Assembly: GCA_027347545.1 (NCBI GenBank)
Contig: DAIEQT010000467.1
Location: 1-18,507, forward strand
Source: Ignavibacteria bacterium
GTDB taxonomy: Bacteria; Bacteroidota; Ignavibacteria; Ignavibacteriales; Melioribacteraceae
Length of the DNA: 18,507 bases
Reading direction: 5' to 3'
The notes beneath the pieces were generated by a model. The model was not told the DNA's origin, did not search any database, and saw only the letters and a list, made by a program, of their open reading frames with translations. Of this stretch, positions 7,593 to 14,628 are shown in pieces (position 1 is the stretch's first letter; the number at the start of each line of letters is the position of its first letter). The position numbers and the translations under genes were made by a program.

Positions 7593-8438
7593 TCATGGAA
7601 CTGTTGCTGGACCAAGATCATGTGCCAGAACAATTGTTTGACCTTGTGTAAAAGTCATATATGTTGCAAAACCGGTTCCAAGACCTGTTCCAATCTCATT
7701 TAAAAATATGTAACATTCTCTAATTAGTGGATATTCTCCGTTTGATAAATAACCGGCTACCGGTTCAATATATTCTCCTCCTGTTGCCGATCTTTCATCT
7801 GTTCCAATTCTTAAAATCTTTATTCCTTTTGATTCTCTCGCAATGTTCAAACCAACAACGCCGATAGAGCTTTTATTTTTGATTACACTTTTCACAACGT
7901 CTTCTTCATTCTTAACAACAAATGCACCGCTTGGTTTTTTGTTCTCAAGTAACTCTATTTTCAAATTTTCAAATACGCCGGAATTCTGATCCGGAATAAA
8001 AACTTTATATTGTTTACTCTCACCAAGTAAGAGTTGTTTCAACTGAGTAGTAGTCAATCTAACTGCCGGGTGATTTGTATCAACAATAACTGTAAGCCCA
8101 TCATAACAAACCTTTATTACCTTAACCTCAGATTTAGTCTTTTCTACAAACTTACTTTCATCATCTGTAAGACCGCGCGAGCTAACAAACATCTGAATTT
8201 CTCCATTCAAAATTTTTACAATTCCTTCGCGCGCTTTCACTTTTTCAACTTCTATTTTAGAAGCCGGATATGTAGAAACAAACGAGTCTCTTTGCTCAAC
8301 AACCATCGAGTATAGAGATTCATCCGCATAGCACTTTAATGAGCCTTTCGTTGTAGTTTCTCTGGGCTCGGGTCCGCAACCAGAAATAAACAACATCATT
8401 ATTGCTATTAGGAAAAGACTATTCAGTTTCTTCTTCAT
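7593..8438 (-). CDS. PstS-like phosphate-binding lipoprotein
   Basis: 281 residues. A lipoprotein signal peptide ends in FISGC, giving Cys21 as the likely lipidated residue. The mature part resembles PstS-like type II periplasmic binding proteins: SRGLTDDE near residue 88 corresponds to the SR[DA]-type ligand loop, and LTTTQLKQLLLGE and DQNSGVFE match the hinge and second-lobe motifs of the family. It is shorter than E. coli PstS. No PstC, PstA or PstB gene is near, and the gene sits inside an exbB-exbD-exbD-tonB operon, so it may deliver or sense an anion for a Ton-driven process instead of feeding an ABC importer. The start overlaps the end of the upstream 73-residue gene by 20 bp, indicating coupled translation. 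Family confident, ligand uncertain. Confidence 0.8.
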   Translation of the reverse strand: MKKKLNSLFLIAIMMLFISGCGPEPRETTTKGSLKCYADESLYSMVVEQRDSFVSTYPASKIEVEKVKAREGIVKILNGEIQMFVSSRGLTDDESKFVEKTKSEVKVIKVCYDGLTVIVDTNHPAVRLTTTQLKQLLLGESKQYKVFIPDQNSGVFENLKIELLENKKPSGAFVVKNEEDVVKSVIKNKSSIGVVGLNIARESKGIKILRIGTDERSATGGEYIEPVAGYLSNGEYPLIRECYIFLNEIGTGLGTGFATYMTFTQGQTIVLAHDLGPATVP

Positions 8439-8640
8439 TTGCTCTTCGGTTTTTTATGGTGATTATAACAATTCGGTATAACCCGTAAAGAATCATTACA
8501 ACCCCAAAAATTATTTTTACTTGTTCTGTTGCAAAAAGAGTTGTTGGGAATAGCTCCGTTGCCATTATTGCTATTCCCAACGCAACAAATATTACTCCTG
8601 CAGTATAACCAATGTAAACCATCAGTTTCTGCATGTTCAT
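8419..8640 (-). CDS. 73-aa membrane protein with two helices, between tonB and pstS-like
   Basis: The frame is open to 8682, but the ATG at 8638-8640 is one base after the tonB stop (TAAAATG) and is the natural coupled start, giving 73 residues. There are two hydrophobic helices at about residues 8-29 and 42-62, joined by a short loop (ELFPTTLFATEQVK), and a charged tail KNRRANEEETE that is probably cytoplasmic. Its 3' end overlaps the PstS-like gene by 20 bp. I do not recognise the family. Because it is locked between tonB and the binding protein by a 1-bp gap and an overlap, it is very likely made together with them and may be an inner-membrane part of the same complex. Confidence 0.75.
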   Translation of the reverse strand: MNMQKLMVYIGYTAGVIFVALGIAIMATELFPTTLFATEQVKIIFGVVMILYGLYRIVIITIKNRRANEEETE

Positions 8641-8641
8641 T

Positions 8642-9385
8642 TTAATTTTGTCCTTCCAAAGTAAATCTGTAAGGAAGCACAATCCAAACTGCTATTGGAT
8701 GCTGATTTTGCAGAGCTGGTGAAAACGCGCTCTTCATAGCGGCATCAATTGCTACTTGATTGAATAATTCGGAGTCAGACTTAATTACAACCGCTTTTTT
8801 CGGTCTTCCGGCTTTATCAACCAATACTTTTACGAATACTTTACCGGTAATACCGGCACGTTTTGCAATTTCAGGATATTCAGGAGAAACCGAATGAACC
8901 ATTTCCGGCAATTTTTCAACTGCTGTAAATGCGTTCATATCAGGATCTTCATCTTTGGGTGCTTCTTCAATTTTAATATCCTGAGTGATCTGAGCGCCGC
9001 CCGACAAATCTTCTGCTAAGGCTGGTGCCTGTTGCTGTGATATTTCTGTTTGAGAAGCAATCACTTGATCTGGTGGAGCTTCTTCATCTGGAACGGGTAC
9101 TGGAACACCCACAGTTGGTGCTGCAACCGGACCAGCAACTTGAATTTGTGGAGCTACATTTTCTATTGATGTTTGTTGAAGTTCGCTGTAATTCATCTTC
9201 ATTATTACAACCGGAGCTCCGCCTTCATCTTCTTGGGAGAGCACTTCGGATAAATAGTATGTTCCGATCAATAAGAGATGGAAAAAAATTGCGAGCGCCA
9301 CACCAAGCGTATAGTTGCGTACATAGATCTTCTTTAACTCAAAAGCTCCATATACGTTTTGTTGTAATGCTACTGTCTCTGCCAT
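8642..9385 (-). CDS. tonB: TonB energy transducer
   Basis: I place the start at the ATG at 9383-9385 (protein MAETVALQQ..., 247 residues) because AAGGAG lies just upstream; a longer frame to 9427 would overlap exbD. One helix near residues 28-46 (LGVALAIFFHLLLIGTYYL) anchors the protein in the inner membrane and keeps the histidine that is essential in E. coli TonB, while the serine usually four residues earlier is Ala here. A Pro/Val/Glu-rich periplasmic linker follows (VPVPVPDEEAPPDQ). The last ~85 residues are a TonB C-terminal domain with the SPEYPEIAKRAGITGKV motif and end in PYRFTLEGQN. It carries energy from ExbB/ExbD to outer-membrane transporters. The stop is followed after one base by the next gene. 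Confidence 0.93.
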   Translation of the reverse strand: MAETVALQQNVYGAFELKKIYVRNYTLGVALAIFFHLLLIGTYYLSEVLSQEDEGGAPVVIMKMNYSELQQTSIENVAPQIQVAGPVAAPTVGVPVPVPDEEAPPDQVIASQTEISQQQAPALAEDLSGGAQITQDIKIEEAPKDEDPDMNAFTAVEKLPEMVHSVSPEYPEIAKRAGITGKVFVKVLVDKAGRPKKAVVIKSDSELFNQVAIDAAMKSAFSPALQNQHPIAVWIVLPYRFTLEGQN

Positions 9386-9395
9386 TTTTTTCTCC

Positions 9396-9896
9396 TTAGA
9401 TTGCTCTTGCCATTTCTCTTTTATCAATATCCGTCATTGGATCCAGAGCATAACGGTCCAATCCAACGAAGCGTAATTCATCAATAATATCAATCATCAT
9501 GTGATATTTGCTTTTCTTATCAATTTTGATAAGAACGTTAAATCTTGGGTTTTCGGCCTTTTTGTTCTTCAAGAACTTGTTCAATTCTTCCCACTTAATT
9601 TTATGAGGCACCTCAAATCCAACATTCCAAAAAATTTGCATTGTTTCGTCAACACGCAAAGTAAGAAGGTTAGATTCACCCACCTTAATTGGTACATCCT
9701 TCGGGGGAAGGTTTATTTCGAGCGTTTGAGGTAAGCGAAAAACTGTTGTTAACATAAAGAACGTTAACAAAAGAAAAGCTACGTCCACCAATGGAGTCAT
9801 ATCAATACCTATATTGATTCTCTTTTTTGGTTTACGTTTGCTAAACTTATTTTTCCGTTTTGCACCACCGCTATCAGCAACTGCGCCACCGGACAT
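9396..9896 (-). CDS. exbD: ExbD-type proton channel subunit, second copy
   Basis: 166 residues. A basic cytoplasmic N-terminus (KRKNKFSKRKPKKR) leads into one transmembrane helix, IDMTPLVDVAFLLLTFFML (31-49), whose Asp38 corresponds to the essential proton-carrying aspartate of ExbD. The remaining ~115 residues form the periplasmic domain. AGGAG precedes the ATG by six bases. It is 14 bp downstream of the first exbD and 10 bp upstream of tonB. This copy is longer at the N-terminus than its neighbour and differs in the periplasmic part, so the pair may form a mixed dimer in the ExbB pore. Tandem exbD genes are a recurring feature of Bacteroidota Ton operons. Confidence 0.92.
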   Translation of the reverse strand: MSGGAVADSGGAKRKNKFSKRKPKKRINIGIDMTPLVDVAFLLLTFFMLTTVFRLPQTLEINLPPKDVPIKVGESNLLTLRVDETMQIFWNVGFEVPHKIKWEELNKFLKNKKAENPRFNVLIKIDKKSKYHMMIDIIDELRFVGLDRYALDPMTDIDKREMARAI

Positions 9897-9910
9897 ATTA
9901 ATCTCCTATT

Positions 9911-10384
9911 TTAACTTTTCTTTTCAATTTCAAAGTTAGTAACCATACTGAATTTAGTTATATTAACTTGATCCAGGATGCCCATTATATCTTGAACTAT
10001 GCCATATTCAGCAGTAGCGTCTGCCTTAACAATCGTTCTAAGCTTAGGATTCGAAATTCTCGCTTTCATCAAAGTTTCTCCAAGCATTTCCTTTTTAACC
10101 GGGCTCGCTTGTTTATACTTGTATTGAGCGCCAAACATTTTTTCCATCAAGGTTTGGGAATCGAAACCCATAAAAATGTTACCGTCTTTATCAACATAAA
10201 CTATCATTGTATTGGATTCTGGAAGTTTGATTTCCGAATGTGAAGTTGGTATTACTACTTCAACATCTTCCGGCGGCTTAAATGTAGTTGTAAGCATGAA
10301 GAATGTTAAGAGCAAGAACGCCACATCCACAAGCGGAGTCATGTCTATTCGAATTGAGACTCTTTTCTTTTTAATGTGCGGCAT
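9911..10384 (-). CDS. exbD: ExbD-type proton channel subunit, first copy
   Basis: 157 residues. After a short basic start (MPHIKKKRVSIR) comes the helix IDMTPLVDVAFLLLTFFML (13-31) with Asp20 as the predicted proton-binding residue. The periplasmic domain differs from the second ExbD and contains an insertion around MEKMFGAQYKYKQASPVKKEM. GAGG is placed six bases before the ATG. The gene lies 8 bp after exbB. Helices of the two ExbD proteins are nearly identical over the active segment while the periplasmic parts have diverged, which fits an old duplication followed by specialisation. Confidence 0.92.
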   Translation of the reverse strand: MPHIKKKRVSIRIDMTPLVDVAFLLLTFFMLTTTFKPPEDVEVVIPTSHSEIKLPESNTMIVYVDKDGNIFMGFDSQTLMEKMFGAQYKYKQASPVKKEMLGETLMKARISNPKLRTIVKADATAEYGIVQDIMGILDQVNITKFSMVTNFEIEKKS

Positions 10385-10392
10385 TAATTACC

Positions 10393-11184
10393 TCACTTAG
10401 ATGTTTTTAATAATTGCATAACATTGTATTTAGCTTCGTCAATTTGGAATGTGAAGTTATCAACTTTGTTTACAAAGAAATTGTAAGAAACAATACCGAT
10501 GATAGCAGCAATAAGACCACCAGCTGTGTTGATAAGAGCTTCAGAAATACCGGTAGCAAGACCGATAGCGTCTGGTGCACCGCCTGCGGCAAGCGCTTTG
10601 AATGAACGAATCATACCAATTACTGTTCCCAAAAGACCAACCATTGTAGCGATTGAAGAAATTGTTGAAAGAGCAATTAAGTTCTTTTCGAGAAGCGGAG
10701 TTTCAAGCATCAAAGTTTCTTCAACTGCGCGTTCTACTTCTACTAATTGTTTTTCTTTTTCTATGCCGGAACCTGCCGCGGTAACTTCTTGATATCTTGT
10801 TAATGCAGATTTCAATACGTTAGCAACTGAACCTCTTTGTTTATCGCAAGAAGCAACTGCTTCGTTTATATTGCCAGATCTAATTTGATCAATAACTGTT
10901 TTGAAAAATTTTGGAATAGGCTGTTTACCGGCAGCTTTCTTTAAAGAAAGTGTTCTTTCAATAATTACTGCAATTACCATGATTGATAAACCGATTAACA
11001 AAGCAACGAGTGGGCCACCTACATAAGTTAAAGCCATGATGTTACCACCGAGGGGAACATGTTTTGTGCCTTTTGTTGCGTAGTCAGCAAAGTTTGCCGG
11101 GTTACCAAGTACTAATTCATAAATTAAATATGCGCTTATCATAGCGACAAAGAAAAGGGTTACAATAAATGCAGATTGTTTCAT
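10393..11184 (-). CDS. exbB: ExbB/TolQ/MotA-family proton channel protein
   Basis: 263 residues. Four membrane segments are visible near 5-25, 55-76, 167-193 and 213-237, with a cytoplasmic loop of ~90 residues between the second and third. The diagnostic region runs from SSIATMVGLLGTVIGMIRSF (176-195) to GISEALINTAGGLIAAI (212-228), the pore-lining helices of ExbB/TolQ. An extra N-terminal helix compared with MotA/TolQ is common in this branch. With ExbD it forms the proton-driven stator that powers TonB. The ATG is preceded by AAGGAG about eight bases upstream. It is the first gene of the Ton operon, and the 176-bp gap upstream is where its promoter should lie. Confidence 0.93.
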   Translation of the reverse strand: MKQSAFIVTLFFVAMISAYLIYELVLGNPANFADYATKGTKHVPLGGNIMALTYVGGPLVALLIGLSIMVIAVIIERTLSLKKAAGKQPIPKFFKTVIDQIRSGNINEAVASCDKQRGSVANVLKSALTRYQEVTAAGSGIEKEKQLVEVERAVEETLMLETPLLEKNLIALSTISSIATMVGLLGTVIGMIRSFKALAAGGAPDAIGLATGISEALINTAGGLIAAIIGIVSYNFFVNKVDNFTFQIDEAKYNVMQLLKTSK

Positions 11185-11360
11185 TTGTGTTACTCCTTGA
11201 TTATTTAATGTGTTCTGTTAATTACGTGAGAAAAATGTGCCATTTCAATATTTCTCCGGAACCGGCTTTTGGGGCGTTAAAATGGGGTTTTGAGTGCAAT
11301 TAAGCAACTACTTTTTCAATATGAAATGAAAGCCATTTCAAAATGAAATGCCGGAAGGCG
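11185..11360 (-). promoter_or_regulatory. Control region of the exbB operon, with inverted repeats and a -24-like box
   Basis: Four copies of one heptamer lie here: CATTTCA at 11241-11247 and 11334-11340, and its complement TGAAATG at 11322-11328 and 11344-11350. The upstream three form two overlapping inverted repeats (spacers five and three bases). The ten bases GCCATTTCAA occur at 11239-11248 and 11332-11341. On the minus strand TGGCAC (11242-11237) matches the -24 half of a sigma-54 promoter, but the expected -12 TTGC is TCTC, so the promoter call is weak. The hairpin just after the regulator stop (11334-11350) might also act as a 3' end. Confidence 0.5.
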
Positions 11361-12689
11361 TTATAGTCCATATAATTTTCTCTTCCGCCAAAGAGTGGTT
11401 TCGGAGATTCCCAATATCCGGGAGGCTTCCTTTGTTGTTGAGGCCATTTTAAGAACATCAATAATATGCTGCCTTTCAAGCTCATCTATCTTTTGAACGC
11501 TTTGGCTTAGCGGTTTTGGCTTAAAGCTGTTAATTTCTTGCGGAAGATGTTCCGGCAGAACTGTATCGTTTTTGGCAAAGACAAGTATTCTCTTAACCAT
11601 TGTCTCAAACTCGCGTACATTCCCCGGCCAGTCGTAATCGAGAAGTAATTTCTTGGTTTCTTCTGTTATTGTAATGTTGCGCTTAACGCCATACTTTACA
11701 ACAAAATTTTGAAGCAACGCTTCTATATCATCTTTGCGCTCTCTCAGAGGGGGAATCTGGAGCCGTACGCCGACTATTCTATAATAGAAATCCTCTCTAA
11801 TAACTCCGGCAGCAAGATCGCTTTCAACTTTTCTATTTGTCGCGCTGATGATTCTTACATCAACTTTGCGGGTAATGCTTTCGCCCACACGTTCAAACTC
11901 CATATTCTGCAAAAAGCGGAGAAGCTTCACTTGCATTTGTTTTGGAATATCGGCTACTTCATCTAAAAACAAAGTTCCGCCGTCTGCTAAATCCAATCTT
12001 CCCACCCTATCTTTTATTGCGGTTGTGAATGCACCTGTAACGTGCCCGAACAATTCACTTTCAAACAAATTTTCCGGAATAGCCGAGCAGTTGATAGCAA
12101 TAAAAGGATTGTCTTTTCTGTTTGAATTTGAGTGGATGTATTTAGCTAGTAGTTCCTTTCCGGTTCCACTCTCACCTTCAATCAAAACCGGGATATCGCT
12201 TTCCGCAATTTCTTTTGCAGTGCGTAAAACTTGTTTTGTCTGTGCATTCACGGTAATGAACGATTCGCTGTGTAAAGTCTGCTCAAGCTGATCTGCTAAT
12301 CCGCGGGCTTGCTTTACAAGGCGGTGATGCTCGAAAGCTTTTTCCACTATATGAAGAAATTCTTTGTGTGTAAACGGTTTGGTAATATAATCGTGAGCGC
12401 CTTTTTTAATTGCTTCAACTGCGCTTTCTATCGAGCCGTGTGCGGTCATCAAAACTATTGTAGTATCGGGCGAATTTTTCTTTATGTCTACGAGTGTGGA
12501 AATTCCATCCATCGGCTGCATTTTTAGATCAACGAAAGCGACATCGAAAAAAACTTCTTTGGTACGGTTAACACCATCAACCGGATTCGAAAACACATCC
12601 GGACTATATCCGTGCGAAATAAGCGCAAGCTCAATTGTTTTAAGAATATTTATTTCGTCATCAATTACTAAGATTTTGTTGCTGTGCAT
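11361..12689 (-). CDS. NtrC-family sigma-54-dependent response regulator
   Basis: 442 residues in the classic three-part order. The receiver domain (1-120) has acidic Asp10/Asp11, phospho-acceptor Asp54 (VDLKMQPMDG), Thr82 and Lys104. The AAA+ domain (~143-370) has Walker A GESGTGKE (172-179) and Walker B TLFLDE (239-244). The C-terminal Fis-type helix-turn-helix (~402-440) ends in SRILGISETTLWRKRKLYGL. The sigma-54 contact loop reads GAFTTA (219-224) where the consensus is GAFTGA. When phosphorylated such proteins oligomerise and drive open-complex formation at -24/-12 promoters. Its ATG directly follows the kinase stop codon (TAAATG), so the two are coupled. It lies just upstream of the exbB operon on the same strand, a candidate target. 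Confidence 0.92.
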   Translation of the reverse strand: MHSNKILVIDDEINILKTIELALISHGYSPDVFSNPVDGVNRTKEVFFDVAFVDLKMQPMDGISTLVDIKKNSPDTTIVLMTAHGSIESAVEAIKKGAHDYITKPFTHKEFLHIVEKAFEHHRLVKQARGLADQLEQTLHSESFITVNAQTKQVLRTAKEIAESDIPVLIEGESGTGKELLAKYIHSNSNRKDNPFIAINCSAIPENLFESELFGHVTGAFTTAIKDRVGRLDLADGGTLFLDEVADIPKQMQVKLLRFLQNMEFERVGESITRKVDVRIISATNRKVESDLAAGVIREDFYYRIVGVRLQIPPLRERKDDIEALLQNFVVKYGVKRNITITEETKKLLLDYDWPGNVREFETMVKRILVFAKNDTVLPEHLPQEINSFKPKPLSQSVQKIDELERQHIIDVLKMASTTKEASRILGISETTLWRKRKLYGL

Positions 12690-14525
12690 TTACACTACCG
12701 GTATTTTAATTTGAAATGTACTTCCTTTGCCAAGTTCGCTAAAAGCTTTTATTTCGCCGCTGTGAATTTCGATAATTTCCTTTGCGATTGAAAGACCAAG
12801 GCCAAGACTTCCGGGAGCCGAGTCATCAATCTGAATAAATTTATCAAATACTTTTTTAAGGTTAGCCGGGCTAATTCCAATTCCGGTATCGGAAATTTCT
12901 ATGAAGAGGTCATCTTCTTTTTTGATAAACTCGATTTTAATCTCACCGCCGTTTGGGGTAAAGCGAAGTGAGTTTGAAACAAGATTTTCCACTGCGCTAA
13001 GCATACTGTTAATGTTGCCGTTAATATTAGAGCCGGAGCTTTTATCTATTACTTCCAGCTTGATGTCTTTTTCTTTGGCTTGGATCGAAAACTTTTTTGT
13101 AATGTGTTCGGCAAGTTTGGTTGCTTCAAAAGTCTCAAACTTAATTTTACCGATGTTGGCTTCCAATTTAGTCAACTCTAAAATTTCGTAAACAAGTTTG
13201 TTTAAGCGGTCGTAATCTTCCTTCATAGAAACAATAAGATCGTGCTGCTTATCATTAACGCTGCCTACAACTCCATCTTCAAACAAGCCGAGCGCCATTC
13301 CCATAGAGGTAAGCGGCGTTTTAAGCTCGTGAGAAACTTTTGCGATGAACTCGCTTTTCATTCTATCAAGTTCTTGATACTTGGTTACATCGTTGAAAAC
13401 AAAGACCGTTCCTTGTGTTTCGCTTTCGGGAATATCCAGGGTGGCCGTCATAACATTGAAATATTTCTGAGAACCTTCACTGTCTTTGATGTTGATTATT
13501 TCATCTCTCTTTGTCCGGGGATCAATTTTGCTCTTACCTCTGGCTTTGGTTCTTTCCTGCCGAAGAATCTTTTTTATTTCCGGATTCTTGATAGCCTTTT
13601 CACCAAATATTTCGTTGAAAGCTTTATTCGAAAGAAGCACTTTGAAATTTTCATCAACCATCAAAACCGGCTCGTTCATTCCTTCAATCAGCAGTTCCGA
13701 TTTTCTTTTCTCATAAAGAATCTTGTTGAGATTTAACTGCTCATAACGTTCGAGCCGCTCGCTCATCTTATTAAATTCATCTGCAAGCGTGTTAATTTCA
13801 TCCGAGTTCTCGTCAAGCTCAATGCGCTCGCTAAAATTTCCCTCGGCAATATGAGAAACCGTTTGCCGGAGCTTGGTAATTGGGCGAACGATATAGTTGG
13901 AAAATTTTGTTCCGAAGACAAAGCTGATAAAAATTGCGCCGAGAAGAATTAATAGAATGGTTATTGCGGCAGTTTGGGTTATGGTTTTAACGTTTTGCAC
14001 AGATTCATTAAGCGACGTGTGGTTTAACAAGAGAATTTTGTTACACTTTCCTTTGATGGATTGAAGCTGGGTAATCAAATTTCCTAAATCTACTTTTACT
14101 TTTGGAGCCGCGCCTCGAAGAAATATTTTATAATCCAGCGTGTTAATGTTTTCCTCTTTGAACTTGGTTAGCTCAAGCTGCATTTCATTCAGAATTTTCT
14201 CTTCTTCTTTTGAAAGCACAAGCTCTTTTGTTTTTTGGTGCCAGTCAAAAAATTCGTTTGTGCTATTTGTAAATAGACTGTCTCCTCTGGCAAAATCCTG
14301 GTTAAACATGATAATTACGGCTTCAACCTGCTCATCCAAAGATTTACTCATGTTATCGGAATAAATAATTACACGGTAGTTGTCCTGCATAGTTTGCTTT
14401 ATGTACTCGTTAAAGCGGTAGAAATTGTAGATACTCCAAAGCGTAGCAAGAAACATAATCAGCAGAATTACCGTGAATCCAAGGATAATTTTACTGCGTA
14501 AACTTGTAGTATAAAGATTTATCAT
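12690..14525 (-). CDS. Membrane-bound sensor histidine kinase (HAMP, PAS, HisKA, HATPase)
   Basis: 611 residues. Transmembrane helices at about 11-33 and 184-206 flank a periplasmic, probably all-helical sensor region of ~150 residues that resembles the four-helix-bundle type found in chemoreceptor-like kinases. Then follow HAMP (~205-258), a PAS domain (~272-385), a HisKA domain with His399 in KVSHELKTPLTSM, and a HATPase with N box ENLVSNSLRFTP (513-524), G1 DTGIGI (546-551) and G2 GLGLSIAKEI (575-584). It should phosphorylate the regulator encoded immediately downstream. No ligand-binding residues can be recognised, so the signal is unknown. The start at 14523-14525 lies 20 bp from a near-palindrome in the divergent promoter region. 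Confidence 0.92.
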   Translation of the reverse strand: MINLYTTSLRSKIILGFTVILLIMFLATLWSIYNFYRFNEYIKQTMQDNYRVIIYSDNMSKSLDEQVEAVIIMFNQDFARGDSLFTNSTNEFFDWHQKTKELVLSKEEEKILNEMQLELTKFKEENINTLDYKIFLRGAAPKVKVDLGNLITQLQSIKGKCNKILLLNHTSLNESVQNVKTITQTAAITILLILLGAIFISFVFGTKFSNYIVRPITKLRQTVSHIAEGNFSERIELDENSDEINTLADEFNKMSERLERYEQLNLNKILYEKRKSELLIEGMNEPVLMVDENFKVLLSNKAFNEIFGEKAIKNPEIKKILRQERTKARGKSKIDPRTKRDEIINIKDSEGSQKYFNVMTATLDIPESETQGTVFVFNDVTKYQELDRMKSEFIAKVSHELKTPLTSMGMALGLFEDGVVGSVNDKQHDLIVSMKEDYDRLNKLVYEILELTKLEANIGKIKFETFEATKLAEHITKKFSIQAKEKDIKLEVIDKSSGSNINGNINSMLSAVENLVSNSLRFTPNGGEIKIEFIKKEDDLFIEISDTGIGISPANLKKVFDKFIQIDDSAPGSLGLGLSIAKEIIEIHSGEIKAFSELGKGSTFQIKIPVV

Positions 14526-14545
14526 GAATTAATAGCTGTTTTAAT

Positions 14546-14565
14546 TGGCTACTTTAAAATAGCCA
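14546..14565. promoter_or_regulatory. 20-bp near-palindrome in the kinase/TMEM175 divergent promoter region
   Basis: TGGCTA (14546-14551) and TAGCCA (14560-14565) flank a TTTAAA core; nine of ten base pairs are symmetric. It sits 20 bp before the kinase start and 63 bp before the TMEM175 start, within a 103-bp gap that must hold both promoters. A dimeric regulator could bind here. The binding protein is unknown. Confidence 0.5.
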
Positions 14566-14628
14566 TCGTATTACTTAAATAAACATCTTTTTTGTAATTT
14601 GAAATAGTAACAAGTTAAGGATAATGGA

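Noticed and set aside
9025..9399. 124-residue plus-strand frame opposite tonB
   Set aside because: Antisense to tonB; the leucine-rich content mirrors the tonB linker codons.
9386..9427. Longer start for tonB
   Set aside because: It would overlap exbD and ignores the strong AAGGAG before the ATG at 9383-9385.
11300..11320. Second sigma-54-like -12 box (TTGCT on the minus strand) upstream of exbB
   Set aside because: The matching -24 position reads TGAAAA, lacking the GG pair, so it is weaker overall than the TGGCAC site.
11300..11485. 61-residue minus-strand frame overlapping the end of the regulator
   Set aside because: It lies mostly inside the regulator in another frame, has no ribosome site and resembles no protein.
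11848..12291. 147-residue plus-strand frame opposite the regulator
   Set aside because: It is antisense to a well conserved AAA+ domain with no ribosome site; a shadow.
13242..13736. 164-residue plus-strand frame opposite the kinase
   Set aside because: It is antisense to the HAMP/PAS/HisKA region, is rich in Phe/Ile/Asn with no domain, and is a shadow.
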